From assembly GCF_014395785.1 (NCBI RefSeq), contig NZ_CP060713.1, forward strand, positions 3,562,501-3,626,500: a stretch of 64,000 bases of DNA. The letters run 5' to 3'. A program made the position numbers and the translations under genes. Below, piece after piece: positions 35,299 to 44,740 of the stretch. This DNA is from Nocardioides mesophilus (GTDB taxonomy: Bacteria > Actinomycetota > Actinomycetes > Propionibacteriales > Nocardioidaceae). The stretch's first letter is position 1; each line of letters begins with the position of its first letter. The notes under the pieces are model-generated. The model was not told the origin of the DNA and did not search any database. It saw nothing but the letters and a program-made list of their open reading frames with translations.

Positions 35299-37332
35299 AT
35301 GTCTACTACCACGGAGACGGCGCCGCGCGCCGGCGCCCGCGTGCGCGTTCAGAAGTTCGGCACCTTCTTGTCGAACATGGTCCTGCCCAACATCGGTGCC
35401 TTCATCGCCTGGGGCCTGATCACCGCCCTGTTCATCGAGACGGGCTGGGTCACCCTCGTCGGCGGCTGGCTCGGCTACGACGGCGGCTACGGCTTCGTCG
35501 AGAAGCTCGGTGCCTGGGGCTCCGGTGCCGACGGCAGCGGCATCGTCGGACCGATGATCACCTACCTGCTGCCGCTGCTCATCGGCTACACCGGCGGCCG
35601 GATGACCTATGACGACAACATCCGTGGCGGCGTCGTCGGCGCGATCGCCACCATGGGCGCCATCACCGGCGCGAGCGTGCCGATGTTCCTCGGCGCGATG
35701 GTCATGGGGCCGCTCGGCGGCTGGTCGATGAAGAAGCTCGACGCCATGTGGGCGCACAAGATCCGGCCCGGCTTCGAGATGCTGATCAACAACTTCTCCG
35801 CCGGCATCTGGGGTGGCTTCCTGGCCATCATCGGCTTCGTGGTCGCCGGTCCGTTCGTGGAGGCGTTCAGCAACCTTGCCTCGAAGCTCGTCGACACCCT
35901 CGTCGCGAACAACCTGCTCCCGCTGACCTCGCTCTTCATCGAGCCGGCCAAGATCCTCTTCCTCAACAACGCGATCAACCAGGGCATCCTGACCCCGCTC
36001 GGCACCGCGGAGGCCCAGGAGGCCGGCAAGTCGATCCTCTTCCTGCTCGAGGCCAACCCCGGCCCCGGACTCGGGCTGCTGCTCGCGTTCTCCGTCTTCG
36101 GCGGCGGCATCGCCAAGGCGTCGGCCCCGGGCGCCGTGGTCATCCAGTTCGTCGGCGGCATCCACGAGATCTACTTCCCCTACGTGCTGATGAAGCCGGT
36201 CCTGGTGCTGGCCGTGATCGCCGGCGGCATGACCGGGGTCGCCACCAACGTCGCCTTCGACTCCGGGCTGCGCTCGCCGGCCTCGCCCGGCTCGATCATC
36301 GCGGTCTGGGCGTCGGCGCCGCCGAGCAGCCTGCTCGGGGTGACCGTGTCGGTGCTGGCGGCGGCGGCGGTCAGCTTCGCGGTGGCCTCGTTCCTGCTCA
36401 GGATCGACCCGACCCGCGGCGAGGGCGACCTGGCCGCGGCGACCGCCGACATGGAGGCCCGCAAGGGCAAGGCGTCGATCGCCTCCAGCACCCTCGCGGG
36501 TGCCGGTGCCCGGAGCTCGGGTCACCAGGGTCCGATCCACTCCATCGTCTTCGCCTGCGACGCCGGGATGGGCTCCTCCGCGATGGGCGCCTCGGTGCTG
36601 CGCCGCAAGGTGCAGGGCGCGGGCTTCGACGACGTCACCGTGGTGAACAAGGCGATCTCCAGCCTCTCCGACGAGTGGGACCTCGTGGTGACCCACCGCG
36701 ACCTGACCACCCGTGCGGAGCAGCGCACCGGGTCCGCCCTGCACGTGTCGGTGGACAACTTCATGAACAGCCCGCGCTACGACGAGATCGTGGAGCTGCT
36801 GCGCAGCACGAACGCCGAGGAGGGCCAGCACGCAGCCGCCTCCCCGGCTGTCCCCGAGCGGGCAGCCGCGGCGGGTGCCGGGTCCGGGGTGGCCACCGAG
36901 CAGTCGGTGCTGGCCGAGAGTGCGATCCTGCTCCGGGGGACGGCGACCAACCGTGACGAGGCCATCACCGAGGCGGGCGAGCTGCTGGTGCGCTGCGGGG
37001 CGGTCGAGGCCGACTACGTGCCCGCGATGCACGAGCGGGAGAAGTCCGTGTCCACCTACATGGGCAACCTGCTCGCCATCCCGCACGGCACCAACGAGGC
37101 GAAGTCGGGGATCCACCACACCGCGATCTCGTTCGTGCGCTACCCCGACGGCCTGGACTGGAACGGTTCGCAGGTGGAGTTCGTCATCGGCATCGCCGGT
37201 GCCGGCGACGACCACATGAAGCTGCTCGGGCCGATCGCGCACACCTTCCTCGACGAGTCCCAGGTGGCTCGGCTGCGCGAGGCCGGCACGACGGGAGACG
37301 TCCAGGCGATCCTCGGTCGCCTCGAGCCCTGA
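35299..37332 (+). CDS. mtlA: Mannitol PTS permease EIICBA
   Basis: 677 residues in the order IIC-IIB-IIA. IIC (about 20-350) has the MtlA membrane blocks (FLSNMVLPNIGAFIAWGLIT; GGIAKASAPGAVVIQFVGGI). IIB has C420 in VFACDAGMGSSAMGAS. IIA has phospho-H596 in LAIPHGTNEAK. It imports mannitol and forms mannitol 1-phosphate, using HPr and EI encoded at 16.3 and 20.5 kb. AGAAGGG lies just before the ATG. It is divergent from the zinc dehydrogenase. A very strong hairpin follows. Confidence 0.95.
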   Translation: MSTTTETAPRAGARVRVQKFGTFLSNMVLPNIGAFIAWGLITALFIETGWVTLVGGWLGYDGGYGFVEKLGAWGSGADGSGIVGPMITYLLPLLIGYTGGRMTYDDNIRGGVVGAIATMGAITGASVPMFLGAMVMGPLGGWSMKKLDAMWAHKIRPGFEMLINNFSAGIWGGFLAIIGFVVAGPFVEAFSNLASKLVDTLVANNLLPLTSLFIEPAKILFLNNAINQGILTPLGTAEAQEAGKSILFLLEANPGPGLGLLLAFSVFGGGIAKASAPGAVVIQFVGGIHEIYFPYVLMKPVLVLAVIAGGMTGVATNVAFDSGLRSPASPGSIIAVWASAPPSSLLGVTVSVLAAAAVSFAVASFLLRIDPTRGEGDLAAATADMEARKGKASIASSTLAGAGARSSGHQGPIHSIVFACDAGMGSSAMGASVLRRKVQGAGFDDVTVVNKAISSLSDEWDLVVTHRDLTTRAEQRTGSALHVSVDNFMNSPRYDEIVELLRSTNAEEGQHAAASPAVPERAAAAGAGSGVATEQSVLAESAILLRGTATNRDEAITEAGELLVRCGAVEADYVPAMHEREKSVSTYMGNLLAIPHGTNEAKSGIHHTAISFVRYPDGLDWNGSQVEFVIGIAGAGDDHMKLLGPIAHTFLDESQVARLREAGTTGDVQAILGRLEP

Positions 37333-37380
37333 GCGCCCTGCCGCGTCGCAGCACGCGCGCCACGGGAGAACAGCAGCACC

Positions 37381-37417
37381 CGGCCGGCCGGTCCCGCACC
37401 ACGGGGCCGGCCGGCCG
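37381..37417. terminator. Strong hairpin between mtlA and azlD
   Basis: Arms CGGCCGGCCGG (37381-37391) and CCGGCCGGCCG (37407-37417), extended by TCCC/GGGG, about 15 bp with a 7-base loop. It lies between convergent genes and can act both ways. Confidence 0.8.
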
Positions 37418-37448
37418 CCGTTCGCGGTGGGTCGACGCCGGGTGCGGC

Positions 37449-37748
37449 TCAGAGCAGCCGGACGAGCGCAGCCGCGACGGCGGCGAGGACCACCACCACC
37501 AGGAACGGCGCCCGCAGGAGCAGGGCCACGACGGCCACCGCCAGGCCGACCAGCCGGGCGTCGAGCACCAGCGTCGCTCCGGAGGCGAGCACCTGGACGG
37601 CGACCAGGGCGGAGAGCAGCGCCACCGGCATCAGGTCGGCGACCCGGGCCACCAGCGGACGGTCCAGGACCGCGCGCGGGACGGAGAGGCCGGCGAGCTT
37701 GAGCAGGTAGCAGCCCGCCGCGGTCGACAGCACCGCCGCCCAGATCAC
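37449..37748 (-). CDS. azlD: AzlD-type branched-chain amino acid exporter subunit
   Basis: 99 residues with four hydrophobic segments, the normal AzlD size. Contains GCYLLKLAGLSVPRAVLDRP, typical of the family. With AzlC it forms an exporter of branched-chain amino acids or analogues (BrnFE type). The GTG at 37748 overlaps the azlC stop as GTGA, which fixes the start; a longer upstream frame is not conserved. Confidence 0.85.
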   Translation of the reverse strand: MIWAAVLSTAAGCYLLKLAGLSVPRAVLDRPLVARVADLMPVALLSALVAVQVLASGATLVLDARLVGLAVAVVALLLRAPFLVVVVLAAVAAALVRLL

Positions 37749-38443
37749 GACGGCTCCCCGCTCCGGCGTACCGAGAGGACGCCGGCCAGCAGCGCCACCC
37801 CGGCCGAGGCCAGCACCGGGACGCCGGCCGCGGTGGACGGGACCAGGACGAGCGCGACGGCGACGGCGAGCACGGCCACGACCTGGTGCTCCCGTACTCC
37901 CAGCCGGGGCCACAGCAGCGCCAGGAACGCCGCACCGACCGCCGCGTCGAGCCCGTAGGCCCGCGGGTCGCCGAGCGCCTCGCCGGCCAGCGCCCCGCCG
38001 AAGGTGGCCAGGTTCCAGAGCACGAAGACGGCGACGCCGGTGCCGAGGAAGCCGGTGCGCACGGCCGCCCGACCCTCGCGGTTGACCGCCATCGCGGTCG
38101 ACTCGTCGATCACCAGGTGCGCGGCCGCCGCGCGTCGCCAGCCGGACCAGCCCAGCGCCGGTGCCAGGCGGAGGCCGTAGAGGGTGTTGCGGGTGCCCAG
38201 CATCAACGCCGTGGCCGCCCCGGACAGGGGCGCACCCCCTGCGGCGATCACGCCGACGAGCGCGAACTGCGAGGCGCCGGTGAAGACCAGCAGGGAGAGC
38301 AGGCAGGTCTGCAGCACGCTCAGGCCCGCGGCGACGCCGACCGCTCCGAAGGAGATGCCGTAGGCGCCGGTGGCGGCGCCGACGGCGAGCGCGTCACGCA
38401 GGATGCCGTTGCGTTCGGCGGCGGGCAGGTCGTCGGAGGGCAC
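37745..38443 (-). CDS. azlC: AzlC-family branched-chain amino acid exporter
   Basis: 232 residues with about seven hydrophobic segments. Family blocks: [32 protein letters not shown] and the [10 protein letters not shown] loop. The large subunit of the AzlCD exporter, in the cytoplasmic membrane. GTG 38443 has a minus-strand TAGAGT 8 bases upstream (38457 to 38452). First gene of a two-gene operon with azlD. Confidence 0.9.
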   Translation of the reverse strand: MPSDDLPAAERNGILRDALAVGAATGAYGISFGAVGVAAGLSVLQTCLLSLLVFTGASQFALVGVIAAGGAPLSGAATALMLGTRNTLYGLRLAPALGWSGWRRAAAAHLVIDESTAMAVNREGRAAVRTGFLGTGVAVFVLWNLATFGGALAGEALGDPRAYGLDAAVGAAFLALLWPRLGVREHQVVAVLAVAVALVLVPSTAAGVPVLASAGVALLAGVLSVRRSGEPS

Positions 38444-38457
38444 GGACGCCGACTCTA
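38444..38457 (-). promoter_or_regulatory. Possible leaderless promoter of azlC
   Basis: Minus-strand TAGAGT (38457 to 38452), 8 bases, then GTG 38443. Confidence 0.4.
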
Positions 38458-38527
38458 CGGAACAGCGCGGCGCGCCGGGGTGCCTGGTTCGACGGCGGAC
38501 GCCGGTCCGGGGAGGCCGGCGAGGGGA

Positions 38528-38761
38528 TCAGTGCGGCCGGTGCCGCAGCCCCACCGGGCGGGAGCGCGAGGGCGCGGCGGACGGCTCGTGGAGCAGCGCC
38601 AGCACCGCCAGGGCTCCGACGGCGACGCCGAGTGCCGCTCCGGCGCTGGTCAGCATCTGCAGAGGGAGGGTGAGGGTCAGCCAGGCGCCGAGGCCGGCGA
38701 ACAACAGCACCGCGGTCGAGGCGACGACCGCGCGGTACAACTTCGGGAGTGGGCCCAGCAC
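38528..38761 (-). CDS. Small membrane protein, unknown
   Basis: 77 residues. Two hydrophobic segments (about 10-30 and 34-60) and a basic C-terminal tail ([13 protein letters not shown]). GTG 38761 is preceded by AAGGAG at 7 bases, which supports a real gene. Not recognised as a named family. It lies upstream of azlC on the same strand with an 84-base gap. Confidence 0.6.
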   Translation of the reverse strand: MLGPLPKLYRAVVASTAVLLFAGLGAWLTLTLPLQMLTSAGAALGVAVGALAVLALLHEPSAAPSRSRPVGLRHRPH

Positions 38762-38882
38762 GTCATGCTCCTTGCCTGTGGTCAGGCTGGAGGGCCGCCC
38801 CCGTCTTGAGCCGCCCGCACGCCTGCGTCCTCGTGACGAGAACGATCGGCGTGAGCAGACTGGTGCCCGGATCGTGAGACGT

Positions 38883-39452
38883 TCAAACCTGCGAGGCGTC
38901 GAGCCCGCTCAGGTCGGTGTGCAGCCGCACCTGCTTGACCCGCACGCTGCCGTCCCCGGTGAGGTCCAGCTCCCGGTGCGCGCCGTCCGGCGCCCACCCG
39001 GCCTCGGCCAGGAAGCCTCGTCGTACGTCGTCGGTGCTGGGCAGCCAGGTGACGGCGCGCTCGAAGCGGTCGGCGCGCAGCGTCTCGGCGCACGCCTGGA
39101 CCAGCCGGGAGCCGTGGCCCTGACGGGTGTGGTCGGGGTCCACGCTGAGCTCGAGGATCTCGCCGTCAGCCACCGGGTCGGTGTCCGGGTCGGAGGCGGG
39201 GCCGGTCACCGCGAACCCGCGGACGGTCGCGCGCTCGAGCGCCACCAGCACCCTGTTGCGCGCGTCCTTGGGACGGGCCAGCGACGCCTCCCAGGCGGCG
39301 GCGAAGTCGGCCGGGTCCATCGACGCGAGCACCTCGGCGGGCAGGGTCGCGGCGTACTCGCTGCGCCAGGCCTTGACCTGCACGGCGGCGATCGCGGCGG
39401 CGTCCTCGCCCCAGGCGACCCGGACGGAGACGTCGGCGGAGGGGTTGCTCAT
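38883..39452 (-). CDS. GNAT-family N-acetyltransferase
   Basis: 189 residues. A single GNAT domain (about 8-160): N-terminal [20 protein letters not shown], strand [20 protein letters not shown] with the acetyl-CoA loop RQGHGS, and [11 protein letters not shown] near the end. Acceptor unknown. The ATG lies 6 bases from GAGGAT on the minus strand, so it may be leaderless. Divergent from paaA. Confidence 0.85.
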   Translation of the reverse strand: MSNPSADVSVRVAWGEDAAAIAAVQVKAWRSEYAATLPAEVLASMDPADFAAAWEASLARPKDARNRVLVALERATVRGFAVTGPASDPDTDPVADGEILELSVDPDHTRQGHGSRLVQACAETLRADRFERAVTWLPSTDDVRRGFLAEAGWAPDGAHRELDLTGDGSVRVKQVRLHTDLSGLDASQV

Positions 39453-39526
39453 GCGCCGATCCTCTCAGCCGCCGCCCTCGTGTTACAGCCGGGCCGCAGG
39501 AGTGCCGCGAAACTGTCACATCGCGG

Positions 39527-39539
39527 TATGCTCGGACGC
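39527..39539 (+). promoter_or_regulatory. Leaderless promoter of paaA
   Basis: TATGCT (39527-39532), 7 bases, ATG 39540. An in-frame ATG also lies inside the -10 box (39528), but the spacing favours 39540. Confidence 0.5.
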
Positions 39540-40535
39540 ATGTACGGCAACGACTTCACCGCACCCGGGACCCAGACCGCCACGGCGTCGGCGGCGGAGC
39601 CGGACCTCGAGGACTTCCAGCGGATCATCGACGCCGACAGCCGGGTCGAGCCGCGCGACCGGATGCCGGAGGGCTACCGCAAGACGCTCGTGCGACAGAT
39701 CGCGCAGCACGCGCACAGCGAGATCATCGGCATGCAGCCCGAGGGGGCCTGGATCTCCCGGGCGCCCAGCCTGCGGCGCAAGGCGATCCTGATGGCGAAG
39801 GTGCAGGACGAGGCCGGCCACGGGCTCTACCTGTACGCCGCGGCCGAGACGCTCGGCGCGGACCGGGCCGAGCTGCTGGACATGCTGCACGACGGCCGGC
39901 AGAAGTACTCCTCGATCTTCAACTACCCGACGCTGACCTGGGCCGACATCGGCACCATCGGCTGGCTCGTCGACGGCGCCGCGATCGTCAACCAGGTGCC
40001 GCTGTGCCGGTGCTCCTACGGGCCCTACGCCCGCGCGATGATCCGGGTCTGCAAGGAGGAGTCGTTCCACCAGCGGCAGGGCTTCGAGATCCTGCACACG
40101 CTCTCGCACGGCACCGAGGCCCAGAAGGCGATGGCGCAGGACGCTGTCGACAGGTGGTGGTGGCCGAGCCTGATGATGTTCGGCCCCTCCGACGACCAGT
40201 CGCCGAACAGCGCGCAGTCGATGGCCTGGGGCATCAAGAGGTTCAGCAACGACGAGCTGCGGCAGCGCTTCGTGGACATGACCGTCCCGCAGGCCGAGGC
40301 GCTCGGACTGACCCTGCCCGACCCCGACCTCGCCTGGAACGAGGAGCGCGGCCACTACGACTTCGGCGAGATCGACTTCAGCGAGCTCTTCGAGGTGATC
40401 AAGGGCAACGGCCCCTGCAACGCCGAGCGGATGGCGCACCGGGTCCGCGCCCACGAGCAGGGCGCCTGGGCGCGTGACGCCGCGGTCGCCTATGCCGACA
40501 AGCACGCCGCCCGCCGGGCGGAGGCCGTGGCATGA
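39540..40535 (+). CDS. paaA: Phenylacetyl-CoA epoxidase catalytic subunit PaaA
   Basis: 331 residues. Catalytic di-iron subunit of the PaaABCE monooxygenase, which converts phenylacetyl-CoA to the ring 1,2-epoxide. Ferritin-like fold with iron ligands in DEAGHG (E91, H94) and KEESFHQ (E174, H177). First gene of paaABCDE; downstream genes overlap by 4 bases each up to paaD. Later pathway genes (paaG, paaZ, paaK) are not in the window. No PaaR-type regulator is adjacent. Confidence 0.95.
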   Translation: MYGNDFTAPGTQTATASAAEPDLEDFQRIIDADSRVEPRDRMPEGYRKTLVRQIAQHAHSEIIGMQPEGAWISRAPSLRRKAILMAKVQDEAGHGLYLYAAAETLGADRAELLDMLHDGRQKYSSIFNYPTLTWADIGTIGWLVDGAAIVNQVPLCRCSYGPYARAMIRVCKEESFHQRQGFEILHTLSHGTEAQKAMAQDAVDRWWWPSLMMFGPSDDQSPNSAQSMAWGIKRFSNDELRQRFVDMTVPQAEALGLTLPDPDLAWNEERGHYDFGEIDFSELFEVIKGNGPCNAERMAHRVRAHEQGAWARDAAVAYADKHAARRAEAVA

Positions 40536-40840
40536 GTGAGCAGCCCCCGTCCCCGGGCCGCCGCGAGTGGCCGTTGTGGGAGGTGTTCGTGCGCAGCCGC
40601 CGCGGGCTCAACCACGTCCACGTCGGCTCGCTGCACGCCTCCGACGCCGAGATGGCGCTGCGCAACGCCCGCGACGTCTACACCCGCCGGCAGGAGGGCG
40701 TCTCGATCTGGGTGGTGCCCGCCGCGGAGATCACCGCCACCAGCCCCGACGAGAAGGACTCGTTCTTCGAGCCCGCCGGCGACAAGGTCTACCGGCACCC
40801 GACCTTCTACCACGTCCCGGACGGGGTGGAGCACCTGTGA
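40532..40840 (+). CDS. paaB: Phenylacetyl-CoA epoxidase subunit PaaB
   Basis: 102 residues, normal size. Contains [20 protein letters not shown] and [20 protein letters not shown], hallmarks of PaaB. A small structural subunit that bridges PaaAC units in the epoxidase complex. ATG overlaps the paaA stop (ATGA), giving coupled synthesis. Confidence 0.95.
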   Translation: MSEQPPSPGRREWPLWEVFVRSRRGLNHVHVGSLHASDAEMALRNARDVYTRRQEGVSIWVVPAAEITATSPDEKDSFFEPAGDKVYRHPTFYHVPDGVEHL

Positions 40841-41643
40841 GCACGGCACCGGCGGCCGCCTCCCCGGTGGCCGGCTACGCGATCGCCCTGGGCGACGACG
40901 CGCTCGTCGCGGCGCAGCGCCTGGGGGAGTGGATCGCCGCCGCGCCGCAGATCGAGGAGGACGTGGCGCTGGGCAACATCGCACTGGACCTGCTCGGGCA
41001 GGCCCGGTCGCTGCTGAGCTACGCCGGGTCGCTGCTCGAGCCGCCGCGCTCGGAGGACGACCTGGCCTACTGGCGCGACGCCGGCGAGCTGCGCAACGTC
41101 CAGCTCGTGGAGCGGCCGTGGACCCTCGACCCGGCCGCGGACCCGGAGGACCGGGACTTCGGGGTCGCCGTGGTCCGGCTGCTGCTGCTCGCGACGTACC
41201 AGCACGAGCTCTACCGACGGCTGCAGGACGGCGCCGACCCGACCCTGGCCGCGGTGGCCGCCAAGGCGGTCAAGGAGGTCGACTACCACCGCGACCACGC
41301 CACCTTGTGGGTGCTGCGGCTCGGCGACGGCACCGAGGAGTCGCACCGGCGGGTGCAGCACGCGCTGGACGCCGAGTGGCCCTACCTCGAGGAGCTGTTC
41401 GCGCCGCTGCCCGACGATCTCTCCGACCTGGTCGGGGCGCGGGTCGCGGTCGACCCCGCCGAGCTGCGCGAGCCGGTGACGGCCTCGCTGACCGCGGTGC
41501 TGGCCGAGGCGACGCTTATCGTGCCCCACGACCCGGGCCATGCGGTGGGTGCCGGCCGCCGCGGCGAGCACACCCCGGCGCTGCACCGGCTCCTCGAGGA
41601 CCTGCAGGTCGTGGCCCGTGCCCACCCGGGGGCGACGTGGTGA
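40837..41643 (+). CDS. paaC: Phenylacetyl-CoA epoxidase subunit PaaC
   Basis: 268 residues. Ferritin-like structural partner of PaaA. Typical blocks: GDDALVAAQRLGEWIAAAP, DLLGQARSLLSYAG and EVDYHRDHATLWVLRLGDGT. It stabilises PaaA and lacks the full active site. GTG 40837 overlaps the paaB stop (GTGA). Third gene of the operon. Confidence 0.94.
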   Translation: MSTAPAAASPVAGYAIALGDDALVAAQRLGEWIAAAPQIEEDVALGNIALDLLGQARSLLSYAGSLLEPPRSEDDLAYWRDAGELRNVQLVERPWTLDPAADPEDRDFGVAVVRLLLLATYQHELYRRLQDGADPTLAAVAAKAVKEVDYHRDHATLWVLRLGDGTEESHRRVQHALDAEWPYLEELFAPLPDDLSDLVGARVAVDPAELREPVTASLTAVLAEATLIVPHDPGHAVGAGRRGEHTPALHRLLEDLQVVARAHPGATW

Positions 41644-42143
41644 CCACGCTCGCCCGCCAGGACGCCTGGACGATCGCGGCCGGGGTCGCGGACCCCGAGA
41701 TCCCGGTCGTCTCGATCGAGGACCTCGGCATCCTGCGCGAGGTCCGGGTCGGCCCGGACGGCCACGTGCAGGTGGTCATCACGCCGACGTACTCCGGCTG
41801 CCCGGCGATGGAGGCGATCCGCGCCGACGTGCTCGCCGCCTTCGAGCGCGCCGGCCACACCGACGTCGAGGTGCAGCTGGTGCTGGCCCCGGCCTGGACC
41901 ACCGACTGGATCACCGAGACCGGCCGCCGCCGGCTCGAGGAGTTCGGGATCGCGCCGCCGGTGCGTGGTGCCGCCGCGGGCCGGGAGGGGAGCGCGCCGG
42001 TGTCGCTGACGCTGGCCGTCCGGTGCCCGCAGTGCGGCTCCCCGGAGACCCGCGAGCTGAGCCACTTCGGCTCGACCGCCTGCAAGTCGCTGTGGGTGTG
42101 CACCGCCTGCAAGGAGCCCTTCGACCACTTCAAGCCCCTCTAG
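41640..42143 (+). CDS. paaD: PaaD, maturation factor of the phenylacetyl-CoA epoxidase
   Basis: 167 residues. N-terminal DUF59/MIP18-like domain (about 1-95, with DPEIPVVSIEDLGILREV and PTYSGCPAMEAI) and a C-terminal zinc-ribbon with CPQC and CTAC pairs. Probably assists Fe-S or iron insertion into PaaE/PaaA. GTG overlaps the paaC stop (GTGA). A 12-base gap precedes paaE. Confidence 0.93.
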   Translation: MTTLARQDAWTIAAGVADPEIPVVSIEDLGILREVRVGPDGHVQVVITPTYSGCPAMEAIRADVLAAFERAGHTDVEVQLVLAPAWTTDWITETGRRRLEEFGIAPPVRGAAAGREGSAPVSLTLAVRCPQCGSPETRELSHFGSTACKSLWVCTACKEPFDHFKPL

Positions 42144-42155
42144 GACGAGCAGCCC

Positions 42156-43238
42156 GTGAGCACCCGCCACTCCGTCTTCCACCCGTTGACGGTCGCCAGC
42201 GTCGAGCCGGTCACCGAGGACGCGGTCGCCATCACCTTCGACGTGCCCGAGGAGCTGCGCGAGGACTACGCCTTCACCCAGGGCCAGCACCTCACCATCC
42301 GCACCGAGCTCGCCGGCGACGACGTGCGCCGCAACTACTCGATCTGCGCGCCGGCGACCTCGGGCCGGCTGCGGGTCGCGGTGAAGCGGCTCCCCGGAGG
42401 CGCGTTCTCCGAGCACGCGCTCGAGGTGCTCGAGCCCGGCGACGTCCTCGACGTGATGACTCCGAGCGGCCGGTTCTTCACCGAGCTCGACCCCGCGAAC
42501 CGCAAGCACTACGTCTGCGTCGCGGCCGGCTCGGGGATCACGCCGATCCTCTCGATCATGACCACCACGCTGGAGGTGGAGCCGGAGTCCACCGTGACGC
42601 TGGTCTACGCGAACCGCACCCACGCCACGGTGATGTTCCTCGACGAGGTCGAGGACCTGAAGAACCGCTACCCGGAGCGGTTCCAGCTCTTCCACGTGCT
42701 CTCCCGCGAGCCGCAGGAGGTCGAGCTGCTGTCCGGGCGGCTGGACCGGGAGCGGATGAGCCGGCTGCTGGACACCCTGATCCCGGTGGAGGACGCCGAC
42801 GAGTGGTTCCTGTGCGGTCCCTACCTGATGGTCGCGGACCTGAGACGGCTGCTGGTCGAGTCCGGGGTCTCCAAGCGCTCCGTGCACGCCGAGGTCTTCC
42901 ACGTCGAGTCCGCACCCCCGGCCCGTCGTACGACGCCCGGGTCCGACGGCAGCGCCACCGGAGCCGAGGTCACCGTGACGCTCGACGGCAGGCGCTCGAC
43001 GTTCCGGCTGGCCCCCGACGGCCCGGCCGTCCTCGACGCCGCCCTGGCGGTGCGCTCCGACGCGCCGTTCGCCTGCAAGGGCGGCGTCTGCGGTACCTGC
43101 CGCGCCAAGGTGGTCGAGGGCACGGTGGAGATGGACACCAACTGGGCGCTGGAGCCCGACGAGGTGGAGAAGGGCTACGTGCTCACCTGCCAGTCCCACC
43201 CGACCTCGGACCGCGTCGAGCTCGACTACGACGCCTGA
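42156..43238 (+). CDS. paaE: PaaE, NADPH-dependent reductase of the epoxidase
   Basis: 360 residues. Ferredoxin-NADP reductase domain (about 1-235): FAD motif RRNYSICAP, NAD(P) motif AAGSGITPI. Plant-type 2Fe-2S ferredoxin domain (about 265-355) with CKGGVCGTCRAK and the fourth Cys in LTCQSHP. It supplies electrons to the PaaA di-iron centre. Last gene of paaABCDE; convergent with the YciO/Sua5 gene 12 bases away, with no hairpin between. Confidence 0.95.
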   Translation: MSTRHSVFHPLTVASVEPVTEDAVAITFDVPEELREDYAFTQGQHLTIRTELAGDDVRRNYSICAPATSGRLRVAVKRLPGGAFSEHALEVLEPGDVLDVMTPSGRFFTELDPANRKHYVCVAAGSGITPILSIMTTTLEVEPESTVTLVYANRTHATVMFLDEVEDLKNRYPERFQLFHVLSREPQEVELLSGRLDRERMSRLLDTLIPVEDADEWFLCGPYLMVADLRRLLVESGVSKRSVHAEVFHVESAPPARRTTPGSDGSATGAEVTVTLDGRRSTFRLAPDGPAVLDAALAVRSDAPFACKGGVCGTCRAKVVEGTVEMDTNWALEPDEVEKGYVLTCQSHPTSDRVELDYDA

Positions 43239-43250
43239 GCGCAGCGCCGC

Positions 43251-43871
43251 TCACTCCAGCGGCGAGGTGTCCCCGGCACCCCGGCGGACGATCTCCGGCG
43301 CGCCGGAGGAGAAGTCCACGACCGTGGTCGGCTCCCGGCCCACGTCGCCGGAGTCGATCACCGCGTCGACCTGGTGGTCGAGCAGCTCCTTGATCTCCCA
43401 GCCCTCGGTCATCGGCTCGGTCTCTCCGGGCATCAGCAGCGTCGTGGTCACGATCGGCTCGCCCATCTCCGCCAGCATCGCCAGGGCGACCTTGTGGTCG
43501 GGGATCCGCACCCCGACCGTGCGCTTCTTCGGGTGCAGCAACCTGCGGGGCACCTCGGCGGTCGCGGTGAGGATGAACGTGTAGCAGCCCGGGGTGAGCG
43601 ACTTGACGCTGCGGAACACGGCGTTCGGCATCTGCACCAGCTGACCGAGCTGCGCGAAGTCCTTGCACAGCAGCGTGAAGTGGTGCTTGTCGTCGAGGCC
43701 GCGGATCTGGCGCATCCGGACCAGCCCGTCGGCGTTGCCGAGCCGGCAGCCGAGCGCGAAGCCCGAGTCGGTGGGATAGGCCACCACCCCGTCCTCGCGC
43801 ATGATCCGCACCACCTGCGCGATCGCGCGGGGCTGCGGGTTCGCCGGATGGACGTCGAGGTACGTGGCCAT
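43251..43871 (-). CDS. YciO/Sua5/YrdC-family protein (threonylcarbamoyl-AMP synthase type)
   Basis: 206 residues. YrdC domain: MREDGVVAYPTDSGFALGC, RQIRGLDDKHHFTLLCKDF and IDSGDVGREPTTVVDFS. Related proteins make threonylcarbamoyl-AMP for tRNA t6A37; this sequence (KHHFTLLC rather than a KPRxxPL-type loop) is closer to the YciO branch, whose role is unclear. ATG 43871 is preferred over an upstream in-frame start at 43907. Divergent from thyA. Confidence 0.85.
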   Translation of the reverse strand: MATYLDVHPANPQPRAIAQVVRIMREDGVVAYPTDSGFALGCRLGNADGLVRMRQIRGLDDKHHFTLLCKDFAQLGQLVQMPNAVFRSVKSLTPGCYTFILTATAEVPRRLLHPKKRTVGVRIPDHKVALAMLAEMGEPIVTTTLLMPGETEPMTEGWEIKELLDHQVDAVIDSGDVGREPTTVVDFSSGAPEIVRRGAGDTSPLE

Positions 43872-43915
43872 GGGACGAACGTGCCACACGGCTCCTCGCC
43901 CGGCCATGCCCGGTG

Positions 43916-43927
43916 TAGTTTGACCGG
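43916..43927 (+). promoter_or_regulatory. Leaderless promoter of thyA
   Basis: TAGTTT (43916-43921), 6 bases, GTG 43928. Confidence 0.5.
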
Positions 43928-44740
43928 GTGCGCCCCTACCTGGACCTGCTGCAACGCATCCTCGACGAGGGGGTGGAGAAGGAGGACCGCACCGGCACCG
44001 GGACGCTCAGCGTCTTCGGGCACCAGATGCGCTTCGACCTCTCCGCGGGCTTCCCGCTGGTGACCACCAAGAAGGTGCACACCCGGTCGGTGTTCGCCGA
44101 GCTGCTGTGGTTCCTGCGCGGCGACACCAACGTGAAGTGGCTGCAGGACCGGGGCGTCACGATCTGGGACGAGTGGGCCGACCCCGGGGGCGACCTCGGG
44201 CCCGTTTACGGCTACCAGTGGCGGTCCTGGCCGACCCCGGCGGGCGACCACGTCGACCAGATCGCCCAGGTGGTGGAGAACCTCCGGCGCGACCCGGACA
44301 GCCGGCGGCACATCGTCTCGGCCTGGAACGTCGCCGACATCCCGCAGATGGCGCTCGCGCCGTGCCACGCGCTCTTCCAGTTCTACGTCGCGCCGTCGCC
44401 CGACGGCGGCCCCGGCCGGTTGTCCTGCCAGCTCTACCAGCGCTCCGGCGACGTCTTCCTCGGGGTGCCGTTCAACATCGCCTCCTACGCGCTGCTGACC
44501 CACATGGTGGCGCAGGTGACCGGCCTGCGGGTCGGCGACTTCGTGCACACGCTCGGCGACGCGCACCTCTACTCCAACCACCTCGACCAGGCCCGGCTGC
44601 AGCTGACCCGCGAGCCGCGCCCGCTGCCGACCTTGCGCCTGGACCCGTCGGTCTCCGAGCTCGACGCCTTCGACCTCGAGCACATCCAGGTCGTCGGCTA
44701 CGACCCGCACCCGGGCATCAAGGCGCCGATCGCCGTATGA
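43928..44740 (+). CDS. thyA: Thymidylate synthase ThyA
   Basis: 270 residues. Methylates dUMP to dTMP with methylene-tetrahydrofolate, producing dihydrofolate. N-terminal [16 protein letters not shown], catalytic C146 in [29 protein letters not shown], and the C-terminal IKAPIAV. The stop overlaps folA (ATGA), which recycles the dihydrofolate formed here. Confidence 0.97.
   Translation: MRPYLDLLQRILDEGVEKEDRTGTGTLSVFGHQMRFDLSAGFPLVTTKKVHTRSVFAELLWFLRGDTNVKWLQDRGVTIWDEWADPGGDLGPVYGYQWRSWPTPAGDHVDQIAQVVENLRRDPDSRRHIVSAWNVADIPQMALAPCHALFQFYVAPSPDGGPGRLSCQLYQRSGDVFLGVPFNIASYALLTHMVAQVTGLRVGDFVHTLGDAHLYSNHLDQARLQLTREPRPLPTLRLDPSVSELDAFDLEHIQVVGYDPHPGIKAPIAV

Noticed and set aside
35161-37935. Minus-strand open frame of over 900 codons opposite mtlA
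   Set aside because: The product is a low-complexity Gly/Arg/His/Asp-rich translation typical of the antisense of a GC-rich gene. mtlA on plus has clear domains and codon bias.
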